From JAITVM01 sp031551135 (GTDB lineage Bacteria; Bacillota; Clostridia; Lachnospirales; JAITVM01): DNA of 38,167 nt. The notes beneath the pieces are model-generated. The model was not told the origin of the DNA. It saw nothing but the letters and a program-made list of their open reading frames with translations, and did no database searches. The stretch lies in the NCBI GenBank assembly GCA_031551135.1, contig JAVBOA010000042.1:1-38167 (forward strand), written 5' to 3'. The position numbers were made by a program, and so were the translations under genes. Below are positions 7,090-15,612 of this stretch, piece after piece; the stretch's first letter is position 1, and each line of letters opens with the position of its first letter.

Positions 7090-9406
7090 TACAAAATTTG
7101 TAGGAAGCTCAATAAACAGGGTTGATGGGATTCAAAAAGTAACCGGTTCAATGAAATTCGTTGATGATATAAAAATGCATGGCATGCTTCACGCCGCTGT
7201 TAAGCGTAGCCCCCATCCGCACGCTAACATAATAAATGTAGATATTTCCAAAGCCGAAAAGCTTGAAGGAGTTAAGGCGATTGTAACGGGAAAAGACGTT
7301 CCGAACAGAGTTGGTTTGTATCTAGAGGATAAAAACTTCATTGCCGTGGATAAAGTCAGATACCGCGGAGATGCGGTTGCCGCTGTAGCCGCAGAAACTT
7401 TGGAAATAGCAAAGCAGGCAATCGAGCTAATCGAAGTCGAATATGAAATTTTGCCGGCTGTTACAAACGCAAAAGACGGACTTAAAGAAGATGCTCCGCT
7501 TTTACACCCTGAATTGGGCTCTTATAAATGGGTTCCGATTTTTACGCCTAAACCTGGTTCAAATATGAGCCATAACCAAAAAATTAGAAAAGGCGATATC
7601 GAAAAAGGTTTTGCCGAAGCGGATTTCGTTGTTGAGAATGAGTTTTTTATTCCGCATATTCAGCATAGCCCTATCGAAAACCATAGCGCGATTGCGAAAG
7701 CGGATTTTGACGGAAGCATCAGTGTTTGGGCATCATGCCAATCTCCTTTTGCTGTAAGAAAAGCTCTTTCGGTAGCTTTTGACATTCCTCTCAATAAATT
7801 GCGTGTTTTATCTCCTTCTGTCGGCGGCGGTTTTGGAGGAAAAGCCGGCACAACTTTAGAAGGAATTGTAATTCCATTATCTAAAAAAACTAAAGGTCGT
7901 CCTGTAAAACTTACTTATACCAGAGAAGACGAGTTTATAAACTCTTTTGTAAGACAAGGGCTTCATGCAAAAATTAAATCCGGTGTTAGAAAAGACGGAA
8001 AAATTATCGCGGTAAAAAATGAATTTATTTGGGACGGCGGAGCGTACACAGAATACGGCGTTAATATCGTAAAAGCTGGCGGAAATGCTTCAACAGGGCC
8101 TTATGATATTGACAATGTCTGGACCGATTCTATGTGCGTTTATACAAACCATCCTTCGGGCGGACCGTACAGAGGATTCGGAATGTCCGAAATCCATTTT
8201 GCGATCGAACAAAATATGGATATGCTGGCAGATAAATTAGGGATATCCCCATTGGAAATTCGACGCATAAATGGTTTACGAAAAGGCGGAAGAAATGCGG
8301 CCGGTCAGGTTCTTGATGTATGCGGTTTGCAGGATTGCATCGAAAATATAGCCTCCAAAATGAATTTTGACGAGAAGCGCGTTTCCGATGATCCAAAAAT
8401 CGTCTATGGCAAAGGAATGGCTTGCGCTTTCAAAGCTCCTTCTATGCCGAATGATGTTGCATCTTCCGCAATCATAAAAATCAATGAAGACGGAACTGCA
8501 CATTTACTTGTAAGCTCGCAAGATATCGGTCAAGGCTCTGACACTGCAATGACACAAATAGCTTCTGAGGTTATGACTATACCGCCAGAAAAGATAAAAA
8601 TTAAAACCGGAGATACAGACCACTTGCCTTATGAATGGCAAACAGTTGCGAGCCGTATAACATATTGCACAGGCAACGCTGTTATTAAAGCTTGTGAAGA
8701 TGCAAAAGAACAGCTTTTGGATTTGGCTCAGATAAAATTATCCACACCAAAACGCGAACTTGAGCTTAGAGACGAACATATTGTATCAAAACTATATCCA
8801 GACATAAAAGTACCGATAAAAGAGCTTGCACTTGGTTTATCAATGCCGGACGGTTCCGGAATCCACGGGCCGATAATCGGAAGAGGCTCTTTTGTTCCTC
8901 CGAATGTCAGAAATACCGACAAAGCCACAGGACAAGGCGAAAAACCGGTAGCATTTTGGACATACGGCTGTCAAGGCGTAGAAATAGCCATTGATACCGA
9001 AACAGGCAAAGTTAAAGTACTAAAAGTGGCCTCCTGTTTTGATGTCGGCAAAGTTATCAATCCGAAGTTATGCGAAGCCCAAATTGAAGGCGGTATTATG
9101 CAAGGTCTCGGCTCCGGAATCATGGAAGAATTAGTAATAGAAAATGGAATTGTAAAGAATCCTTCTTTTGTGGATTATAAAATCCCAACAGCGGGAGATA
9201 TGCCAGAAATGTTTGTTGATTTTGTTGAACTACCTGAAAAAGACGGTCCTTTCGGTGCCAGAGGTGTTGCAGAGCCATGTATGGTTCCTACTGCTCCGGC
9301 TATAGCAAACGCAGTTTGTGATGCTTTGGGAATCCGCATTTTGTCTATGCCGATAACTGCTGAGAAAATTAAAAAAGCCTTAAAAGAAAAAAACAAGAAC
9401 TTATGA
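7082..9406 (+). CDS. Molybdenum hydroxylase, molybdopterin-binding large subunit (substrate unknown; pyrimidine proposed)
   Basis: This catalytic subunit of 774 residues hydroxylates a heterocycle at a carbon next to nitrogen using water. Motifs in order are the Mo-contacting glutamine in ASCQSP (Q220), GGGFGG at 248-253, PYRGFG at 362-367, and the catalytic base in GARGVAEP (E731). All active-site elements are intact. The ATG at 7082 is preferred to an upstream GTG at 7073, because GGAGGT ends seven bases before the ATG and includes part of the GTG. The protein belongs to the xanthine dehydrogenase/nicotinate dehydrogenase superfamily. The neighbouring uracil-type permease suggests a pyrimidine such as uracil, but xanthine or another azine cannot be excluded. 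No cofactor-insertion (XdhC-like) or molybdenum-cofactor gene is present nearby. Confidence 0.93.
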   Translation: MNSTKFVGSSINRVDGIQKVTGSMKFVDDIKMHGMLHAAVKRSPHPHANIINVDISKAEKLEGVKAIVTGKDVPNRVGLYLEDKNFIAVDKVRYRGDAVAAVAAETLEIAKQAIELIEVEYEILPAVTNAKDGLKEDAPLLHPELGSYKWVPIFTPKPGSNMSHNQKIRKGDIEKGFAEADFVVENEFFIPHIQHSPIENHSAIAKADFDGSISVWASCQSPFAVRKALSVAFDIPLNKLRVLSPSVGGGFGGKAGTTLEGIVIPLSKKTKGRPVKLTYTREDEFINSFVRQGLHAKIKSGVRKDGKIIAVKNEFIWDGGAYTEYGVNIVKAGGNASTGPYDIDNVWTDSMCVYTNHPSGGPYRGFGMSEIHFAIEQNMDMLADKLGISPLEIRRINGLRKGGRNAAGQVLDVCGLQDCIENIASKMNFDEKRVSDDPKIVYGKGMACAFKAPSMPNDVASSAIIKINEDGTAHLLVSSQDIGQGSDTAMTQIASEVMTIPPEKIKIKTGDTDHLPYEWQTVASRITYCTGNAVIKACEDAKEQLLDLAQIKLSTPKRELELRDEHIVSKLYPDIKVPIKELALGLSMPDGSGIHGPIIGRGSFVPPNVRNTDKATGQGEKPVAFWTYGCQGVEIAIDTETGKVKVLKVASCFDVGKVINPKLCEAQIEGGIMQGLGSGIMEELVIENGIVKNPSFVDYKIPTAGDMPEMFVDFVELPEKDGPFGARGVAEPCMVPTAPAIANAVCDALGIRILSMPITAEKIKKALKEKNKNL

Positions 9407-9728
9407 TTTCGTTATAATCAAATAAATTTATTTAATCCCTTTATGTAATATTTAGTGTATATACACTGCAATAAATAGAATTTATTATTATTCGATTTGC
9501 GGAATTTTGGAGGTTCTTGTTAAAAAAATATCAGTGCTTAAATATTTGCTGTGCTGTAAAATCTGCCGATTATGCGTCACAAAATTGCTCTGAAAATCTT
9601 GCGGCGCAAAATTGGCAATATTGAAATTTATACTGCATCAGTAAAACAGGCTATATTGTAATTTATAGGAAATCTCCAAATTTATTCCGTAATTTGATTT
9701 TACAATTATTTTAAGGAGATGAAAAAGA
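9407..9728. other. Intergenic region between hydroxylase and permease genes
   Basis: In this 322-base gap I find no good gene, no intrinsic terminator with a T-run and no purine-riboswitch core. The permease gene has its own ribosome site (AAGGAG at 9712-9717). Two similar segments, ACAAAATTG and GCAAAATTG, occur near 9578 and 9607, and a mirror CGGAATTTTGG occurs near 9500. These may be binding sites for the pathway regulator, but the similarity is weak. A separate promoter for the permease is likely but not identifiable by eye. Confidence 0.3.
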
Positions 9729-10961
9729 ATGGAAAAAAAGATGGCTAGCACTGAACAATTGACTATAAGAAGAGGAGATCCGTTGCCTGTTCAAAAAATG
9801 ATTATTTTGGGTGTCCAACACACATTTACAATGTTTGGCGCAACAGTTCTCGTTCCGCTTTTAACAGGTATGAATGTCTCGGTTGCACTTTTTATGGCGG
9901 GCATTGGCACTCTGCTCTTTCACTTTATTACAGGTTTCAAAATGCCGGTATTTTTAGGTTCCTCTTTCGCTTTTATTGCTCCTGTTATCGCTGTTTCAGA
10001 AGCTTATGGTATGGCATATGCCCAAGGCGGCATTGTCGTTGCCGGACTGATATATATGCTACTTTCTGTACTGGTGTATTTTTTCGGGGCGCAAAGAATT
10101 ATTTCTTTCTTCCCACCGATAGTCACAGGCCCTATTATCATGGTTATCGGTCTGAAACTTGCTCCGACGGCAATTTCGAGTGCGTCTGAAAACTGGCTGC
10201 TTGCGATTGTAAGCTTTACGGTTGTTGCCGGTGTTAGTATTTTTGCTAAAGGATTTCTTAAGCTCTTACCGGTTCTTTGCGGTCTCGTTGTAGGTTATTT
10301 ATTCGCTCTTGTTACAGGAAATGTTGACTTTGCACCGCTCGCTTCTACCGATAAAATAGTCGCTTTTCCGGCTTTTCAAATGGCTAAGTTTTCTTTACAA
10401 ACCGTTATGATAGTTGCTCCTGTTGCTATCGCTACAATGGTTGAACATATCGGCGACGTTCTTGCAATCGGCGCTACGGTTGAAGAAGATTATATTACTG
10501 ACCCGGGTCTTCACAGAACTCTCTTGGGCGATGGACTTGCAACTTCTTTATCCGCAATGTTCGGCGGCCCGGCAAACACTACTTATTCTGAAAACACAGG
10601 TGTTTTGGCTCTTACCAGAGTTTTCTCCCCTGTTATTATGAGAGTAGCTGCATGTTTTGCGATTTTATTGAGCTTAGTTCCAAAACTCGGCGCTTTAATC
10701 CAAACTATTCCTAACGCTGTTATCGGCGGTATTTCAATAATTCTTTTCGGTATGATTGCATCTATCGGCGGTAGAACTCTTGTTGAAAATAAAGTTGATT
10801 TTACAAAATCAAGGAATCTTATTATCTCCGCGGTTATTTTAGTATTCGGTCTTGGCGGCGCTACACTTCCTATCAAACTCGGCTCGCTTGAATTTGAAAT
10901 AGCAGGAATGGCTCTTGCGGCTATCGTTGGAATTATATTAAACAAAGTTTTCCCTGAATAA
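9729..10961 (+). CDS. uraA: NCS2 nucleobase permease with uracil-type (UraA/PyrP) binding motifs
   Basis: This 410-residue inner-membrane nucleobase:cation symporter probably has about 14 helices. The N-terminal region GVQHTFTMFGATVLVPLLTG is typical of UraA. In E. coli UraA the uracil contacts are Glu241 and Glu290. Here the matching glutamates are E239 (VEHIGD) and E288 (TTYSENTGVLALTRV), and the nearby DPGLHRTLLGDGLAT and VENKVDFTKSRNLI segments also follow UraA. Xanthine permeases carry a Q/N pair at the second site instead. I therefore predict uptake of uracil or a close 2,4-dioxo ring. The gene is preceded by AAGGAG. It lies between the hydroxylase and regulator genes on the same strand, so it probably feeds the hydroxylase. 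Confidence 0.9.
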   Translation: MEKKMASTEQLTIRRGDPLPVQKMIILGVQHTFTMFGATVLVPLLTGMNVSVALFMAGIGTLLFHFITGFKMPVFLGSSFAFIAPVIAVSEAYGMAYAQGGIVVAGLIYMLLSVLVYFFGAQRIISFFPPIVTGPIIMVIGLKLAPTAISSASENWLLAIVSFTVVAGVSIFAKGFLKLLPVLCGLVVGYLFALVTGNVDFAPLASTDKIVAFPAFQMAKFSLQTVMIVAPVAIATMVEHIGDVLAIGATVEEDYITDPGLHRTLLGDGLATSLSAMFGGPANTTYSENTGVLALTRVFSPVIMRVAACFAILLSLVPKLGALIQTIPNAVIGGISIILFGMIASIGGRTLVENKVDFTKSRNLIISAVILVFGLGGATLPIKLGSLEFEIAGMALAAIVGIILNKVFPE

Positions 10962-11033
10962 AATTTATGAGATTTTTGATGAATTTTGTTATATAATAGA
11001 AATTCTGAAGTAATATTTGATATTCTGTCTTTC

Positions 11034-11243
11034 AGTAAACGGACTTTGAAAAGAATCAATTATTTCTTATATTCCATATGAAATTTTTGCTGCTCGTTAA
11101 GAGTTCGTTTACTCTCTGACTAATTTTTCATATATATAGGTCGCATTAATGATTTATAATACAAAATCATTAATGCTTGCCTAAACAGCGGAAAATGTTT
11201 GCTGATAAACAATTAAAAAGATGGAATGTTTATCAGCAAACAT
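11034..11243. promoter_or_regulatory. Three successive inverted repeats between permease and pucR
   Basis: The 343-base gap holds three stems in a row. Stem 1 is AGTAAACGGACTTT (11034-11047) with AGAGTTCGTTTACT (11100-11113): 14 pairs, two of them G-U, over a 52-base loop. Stem 2 is GCATTAATGATTT (11143-11155) with its exact complement at 11164-11176, loop of eight. Stem 3 is ATGTTTGCTGATAAACA (11195-11211) with its exact complement at 11227-11243, loop of 15. Stem 3 ends 61 bases before the pucR ATG. None is followed by a run of T. They could be a structured pucR leader, operators for the PucR dimer, or a processed permease 3' end. Confidence 0.55.
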
Positions 11244-11304
11244 ATAGCTAAAAAATCAATTTTCTTAATTACAATAGATGTTCGGCAATACTTGGGGGTA
11301 TTTT

Positions 11305-12972
11305 ATGAATAGTGAATTAGTAGGCATAACTTTAAAAAAAATGATGGACATGGATATTCTTAAAAATTCAAAAGTAATTGCCGGTGAAAGCGGTATTGAA
11401 AGTATTGTTACACGCATAAACGTTATGGAAGTTCCGGATATTTTAGATTGGGTCACACCCGGAGAGTTTTTGCTCACTACTGCTTATGCTATAAAAGACA
11501 ATCTCAATATTTTATTAGATTTAATTCCAAGCCTGCAAGAAAAAAAAGTTGTAGGTATTGGTTTGAAAACACGGCGTTATGTTGAAAAATTGCCCGACTC
11601 TGTCATTGAGCTGGCCAATTCACTTTCTTTCCCGATTATTGAGATACCGATTAATCTTGGATACACCGATATTATTGTTTCTGTTCTGACCGAAATCACA
11701 AAAGAACAGTCTAAAGCTTTTTATGAAATAAGAAGGATACATGAGCGTTTCCTTGAAAATATATTGAATGGAAGCGGAATCGAGTCTATAGTTAATGTTT
11801 TATCAGAGCTATGCGATAATTCTGTCGCTATTTGGGATATGACTTTTAACAATTTTATTTCTTCTTTCAAAAGTGAAAATGCTTCGGAATTGGAATCCAT
11901 TATAAAATTGGATGAAGAAAGTTACAAAATTAATTATTGTAATTATCATAAAGTAACTCTCAGAAAAAAAGATATTTTAAACGGTGTTGAAGTAATTCGT
12001 TTAATGATTCCCGTTTGTATCGACAATAAGCAAGTCGGATGTTTGTTTGTTTGGGAAGACAATCGAAAAATTTCGGTTCTGGACAATCAAATAATAACAA
12101 GCGCTATTCCGTTTATCGCTTTGGAATTTACTAAAAAAATGTCTGTTTACGAAATCGAATCCCGACATAAATTAGAGTTTTTTGATGATTTGATTTCTGA
12201 TGACCCGATTAGAAATTCAATGGCTCTTGAAAGGTCGATTTATTATAATTTTAATAAAGATTTAGGTTATCTGGTTATTGTTATAAAAGCGGAAGATATT
12301 TTACTGCCAAAGAATACCGAAAAAGATTCCGACCATTTATTTCAATTTTACCGCTCGTTTATGCAAAATATTGAGCTGCTTGCCAGAAAATATAATAATC
12401 AAATTTTTTATATAAATAAATCTAACCAAATTCTGATTTTATATAGCCTTGCGCCGGACACAACCCAAATTGAGGCAAAAAAATCCGCTGTTGAATTTTG
12501 TTATGATTTTCTGAGTACATTTGATTCAAAATCAAAAAAAATAAATTGTAATATAGGCATCGGAAGATTTTATAAATCTGTTTCCAATCTTTCAAAATCT
12601 TATAATGAAGCGTTCAGTGCCGCAACAATCGATTTGCGGAATAGCAAAAATGTAATGCATTATGATGATTTGGGAGTTTATAGGATTTTACAATCTGCAG
12701 ACTTTGAAGAACAAAAAAAATTCTATACTGAATTTTTAGGCGATTTAATCAAATATGATGACGAAAAAAAGCTTGATATTCTTAAAACTTTGGATATGTA
12801 TTTTCAATGCAGCGGAAATTTGAAAAAAATTTCGGAAGCAATGTTCACGCATTATAATACTATTTTGTACAGGGTTCAGCGTATAGAAGAAATTACGGGA
12901 CTTAACCTCAGAAATTACGATGATATTTTGAATTTGCAGATGGCTCTAAAAATATATCTGCTTATCTCATAA
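11305..12972 (+). CDS. pucR: PucR/CdaR-family transcriptional regulator
   Basis: This 555-residue cytoplasmic regulator has an N-terminal PucR ligand domain (residues about 8-125, with KVIAGESGIESIVTRINVMEVPDILDWVTPGEFLLTT). A degenerate GGDEF-like middle region covers roughly 290-430. A C-terminal PucR helix-turn-helix lies at about 490-550 (FQCSGNLKKISEAMFTHYNTILYRVQRIEEITG). PucR proteins typically activate nucleobase or ureide catabolic genes when they sense a pathway intermediate. I use the ATG at 11305, because GGGGGT lies just before it, instead of an earlier ATG at 11278. The downstream DUF2877 gene begins one base after the stop, so pucR is cotranscribed with the carbamoyltransferase genes. 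The ligand is unknown. Confidence 0.92.
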   Translation: MNSELVGITLKKMMDMDILKNSKVIAGESGIESIVTRINVMEVPDILDWVTPGEFLLTTAYAIKDNLNILLDLIPSLQEKKVVGIGLKTRRYVEKLPDSVIELANSLSFPIIEIPINLGYTDIIVSVLTEITKEQSKAFYEIRRIHERFLENILNGSGIESIVNVLSELCDNSVAIWDMTFNNFISSFKSENASELESIIKLDEESYKINYCNYHKVTLRKKDILNGVEVIRLMIPVCIDNKQVGCLFVWEDNRKISVLDNQIITSAIPFIALEFTKKMSVYEIESRHKLEFFDDLISDDPIRNSMALERSIYYNFNKDLGYLVIVIKAEDILLPKNTEKDSDHLFQFYRSFMQNIELLARKYNNQIFYINKSNQILILYSLAPDTTQIEAKKSAVEFCYDFLSTFDSKSKKINCNIGIGRFYKSVSNLSKSYNEAFSAATIDLRNSKNVMHYDDLGVYRILQSADFEEQKKFYTEFLGDLIKYDDEKKLDILKTLDMYFQCSGNLKKISEAMFTHYNTILYRVQRIEEITGLNLRNYDDILNLQMALKIYLLIS

Positions 12973-12973
12973 T

Positions 12974-13840
12974 ATGGATATAGATTTTTCGAAAGCCAAA
13001 AAAATTTGCCGCCGAACGAAAGAAATCTTAGAAAAAAATATTCTGATACCGGCGAATCTTCATTCATCGTTCAAGCATGTTTGTAATTTGATTACGGATA
13101 ACGGCGATTTTATTCCTCTTATATCCAAGGATGTTCCGATGCAGGTAATGTCTATAAAGCTTGATATTTCAGAATTTCAGAATTTTGAAAACACAAGATT
13201 TGAATTATTTTTATCGGATTTTGAAAGCACTGAGATTTGGAATCCCGAACCGCATTTCTTAAAAAATATAATTTCTGAGACCGAAATAATTTCGCGTTTG
13301 GAAAAAATCAAATATATTATTTTAAAATATGGAAAATTAGAAGGCTTAGGGTCATTGGTCACTGAGCTTTACAGCGAAAATCACAATTCAAATATTTATT
13401 GCGATTTCGCGAAGCCAAGGATAATTAAACTCTTAGATGCAGTTAAAAATAACGATACCGGCAATATCAGCAGATATGCTAAAAAAATTATCGGTTTCGG
13501 AATTGGGCTGACACCCTCGGCAGACGATTTTCTTGCCGGATTTATGCTTTCGGCAATATATTTGAAAGGTATGCAAAATAAAGATTTATCAAAAATTAAA
13601 AATATAAATAAAAATATAGTTAGTGATATGAACACAACAAAAGTTTCTTCGGAAATGCTTAAATTTGCGGCAATCGGTGAATCTTCCGAAAATGTAAGGG
13701 ATTTTTTCTTATCATTCTTTGGCGGAACTGAAGACGCTTTGTTTATTTCAGCGAAATCTGTTTTAGAAAACGGCTCGACCTCGGGGACAGACTGTCTGGC
13801 CGGAATTTATACGGGCATCAGAAGTTTTATAGATTTCTAA
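12974..13840 (+). CDS. allH: DUF2877 protein, AllH-like subunit of the oxamate-carbamoyltransferase type complex
   Basis: This 288-residue protein belongs to the DUF2877 family. The most recognisable segment is the C-terminal half: GFGIGLTPSADDFLAGFMLSA around residues 175-195, and LENGSTSGTDCLAGIYTGI near 263-281. In E. coli the DUF2877 protein YlbF (AllH) works with FdrA (AllF) and the DUF1116 protein YlbE (AllG) as the carbamoyltransferase that turns oxalurate into oxamate and carbamoyl phosphate. All three families occur here in a row. The start is one base after the pucR stop and lacks its own clear ribosome site, which suggests coupling. The family assignment is firm. The role is inferred from E. 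coli. Confidence 0.87.
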   Translation: MDIDFSKAKKICRRTKEILEKNILIPANLHSSFKHVCNLITDNGDFIPLISKDVPMQVMSIKLDISEFQNFENTRFELFLSDFESTEIWNPEPHFLKNIISETEIISRLEKIKYIILKYGKLEGLGSLVTELYSENHNSNIYCDFAKPRIIKLLDAVKNNDTGNISRYAKKIIGFGIGLTPSADDFLAGFMLSAIYLKGMQNKDLSKIKNINKNIVSDMNTTKVSSEMLKFAAIGESSENVRDFFLSFFGGTEDALFISAKSVLENGSTSGTDCLAGIYTGIRSFIDF

Positions 13841-13875
13841 AGTCCTACAAAAATCGAAAGAAGGTAATATAAAAA

Positions 13876-15408
13876 ATGGCAATAGAAATATTGATAAAAA
13901 AAGGCGCTTATTATGACTCCGTAACGCTCATGATAGTCAGCAAAGATTTGAAAAAAATTGACGGTGTTCAAGAAGTAATCGTTGGTATGGGTACAGATTT
14001 AAATAAAGAGCTTGCAACTAATTTAGGGCTTTTTACCGACGAACTTTCTACCGCTACTTCAAACGATTTCTTTATTGCATTAAAATCCGAAAACGGCGAA
14101 CTTATGCAGCAAGTATCCGATGCGGTTGATGCTTTTCTTGCAAAAAAAGCAGAGGCATCCGACGGCGAATATGTTGCCCCGACTTTTGATGCGGCATTGA
14201 AAAATTCACCGGATTCAAATCTTGTTGTGATTTCCATTCCCGGAAAATATGCTTACGCAGAAGCCAAAAAGGCAATCGACAAGGGACTCCATGTTATGCT
14301 TTTCAGCGACAATGTGAGCATTGAAGAAGAGAAAAAATTAAAAGAAGAAGCTGCCGAAAAAGGACTTTTAGTTATGGGTCCGGACTGCGGCACAGCTATA
14401 ATAAATAACACTCCTTTGGCGTTTGCCAATGTTATAAATAAAGGAAATATCGGTATTGTCGGAGCTTCCGGTACAGGTACTCAGGAAGTCAGCGTTTTGA
14501 TTCACAAATTCGGCGGCGGCGTTTCTCAAGTAATCGGCACCGGCGGCAGGGATTTGAAAAAAGAAATCGGCGGCATAATGATGAAATTAGGAATCAAAGC
14601 TTTAGCCGAAGACCCCGAAACAAAAGTTATTGTATTGATTTCAAAACCACCATCACCAGAAATCGCAGCAGAAGTTTTGGAACTTGCCAAACAAAGCGGA
14701 AAGCCTGTTGTAGTTGATTTTATCGGCGGAGACCCGGAAATGGTTAAAAAATACGGATTCTGTGTCGGAAATACTTTGGAAGACACAGCGAAAAAAGCCG
14801 TTGCTCTCTCTAAAAATGAAGAAATTACAGACTTTAGCGGTTTCAGTGCAGAAAAATCCGAAATCGATGCTATCGTAAATGCCGCAGTTGCAAAACTTTC
14901 TAAAAATCAAAAATATCTGCGCGGACTTTATACCGGCGGAACTTTGTGCGACGAAGCCATGAAAATGATGAACTCTCTCGGCAGAAAAATATATTCCAAT
15001 ATTCCGCTTCAAGAAGAATATATGCTGAAAGATATGAATAAAAGCGTTGAAGATACATGTATTGACCTCGGCGACGATGTTTTCACTGTCGGCAGAGCGC
15101 ACCCGATGATTGACCCGACTTGCCGAATCGAAAGACTTTCAAAAGAATTGGAAGACGAAGAAATTGCCGTTGTTCTTATGGATTTTGTAATCGGTTATGG
15201 CTCGAACGCCGATCCGGCCGGAGAAATGCTTCCTGTAATCAAACAAGGAAAGAATGTTATTTTTGTCGGATATGTTTGCGGAACAGAGCTTGATCCTCAA
15301 AACAAAGCTGAGCAAGAGCAAAAGCTGAAAGATGCCGGAGTTATAACAATGCCTTCCAACGCACAAGCCGTTCGTCTTGTTGCCGAAATACTCAGCAAAA
15401 TTAATTAA
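13876..15408 (+). CDS. fdrA: FdrA family protein, AllF-like carbamoyltransferase subunit
   Basis: This 510-residue protein has an N-terminal ferredoxin-like ACT-type region (residues 1-95). Two Rossmann-type domains related to the succinyl-CoA synthetase alpha subunit follow. Signatures are MGPDCGTA at 167-174 and the glycine-rich phosphate loop GIVGASGTGTQ at 193-203, then QVIGTGGRDLKKEIGG. FdrA, DUF1116 and DUF2877 together catalyse carbamoyl transfer between a ureido acid and phosphate in E. coli allantoin degradation. The CoA-ligase-like fold fits handling of an acyl-phosphate-type product. The ATG at 13876 follows GAAGG. It is slightly shorter than E. coli FdrA (about 555 residues). A separate 55-codon FdrA-domain gene follows 12 bases later. 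Confidence 0.93.
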   Translation: MAIEILIKKGAYYDSVTLMIVSKDLKKIDGVQEVIVGMGTDLNKELATNLGLFTDELSTATSNDFFIALKSENGELMQQVSDAVDAFLAKKAEASDGEYVAPTFDAALKNSPDSNLVVISIPGKYAYAEAKKAIDKGLHVMLFSDNVSIEEEKKLKEEAAEKGLLVMGPDCGTAIINNTPLAFANVINKGNIGIVGASGTGTQEVSVLIHKFGGGVSQVIGTGGRDLKKEIGGIMMKLGIKALAEDPETKVIVLISKPPSPEIAAEVLELAKQSGKPVVVDFIGGDPEMVKKYGFCVGNTLEDTAKKAVALSKNEEITDFSGFSAEKSEIDAIVNAAVAKLSKNQKYLRGLYTGGTLCDEAMKMMNSLGRKIYSNIPLQEEYMLKDMNKSVEDTCIDLGDDVFTVGRAHPMIDPTCRIERLSKELEDEEIAVVLMDFVIGYGSNADPAGEMLPVIKQGKNVIFVGYVCGTELDPQNKAEQEQKLKDAGVITMPSNAQAVRLVAEILSKIN

Positions 15409-15420
15409 GGAGTCGTATTT

Positions 15421-15588
15421 ATGGTGAATAAATTATTCAAATCAAAATTATCTGTTATAAATATTGGTCTTGAATCTTTTTCGAAAGAGTTAAAAGAGCA
15501 AAAAGTTCCAACTGTACATGTAAACTGGCGTCCACCTGCAGGAGGCAATCAAAAAATGTCCTCTTTGCTTTCGAGGCTTAAAAAATAA
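15421..15588 (+). CDS. Small FdrA-domain protein (55 residues)
   Basis: A 55-codon gene lies between fdrA and the DUF1116 gene. The sequence contains VINIGLESFSKELKEQ (about residues 12-27) and VPTVHVNWRPPAGG (about 29-42). The latter is the conserved segment that in other species is either a short 'fdrA domain protein' or part of the FdrA/DUF1116 polypeptides. AAGGAG lies eight bases before the ATG, and the gene is in line with its neighbours (12-base and 24-base gaps), so it is surely translated. The near-invariant WRPPAGG suggests an active-site or subunit-interface loop supplied in trans to the carbamoyltransferase complex. The function is inferred only. Confidence 0.85.
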   Translation: MVNKLFKSKLSVINIGLESFSKELKEQKVPTVHVNWRPPAGGNQKMSSLLSRLKK

Positions 15589-15612
15589 ATATTGTTAATT
15601 TGGAGGGTAAAC

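Noticed and set aside
5690..9406. Aerobic carbon monoxide dehydrogenase (CoxMSL)
   Set aside because: The subunits share folds with CO dehydrogenase, but I see no Cox-type active-site cysteine loop in the large subunit. The operon context is heterocycle and ureide metabolism.
9517..9624. A 35-codon TTG-started frame with five cysteines, after GGAGG
   Set aside because: The spacing to the GGAGG is only three bases, there is no recognisable motif, and the cysteine pattern does not match any peptide family I know.
9407..9728. Possible purine (guanine/xanthine) riboswitch before the permease
   Set aside because: I could not find the conserved loop and junction sequences of the purine riboswitch class or a terminator/anti-terminator pair in this gap.
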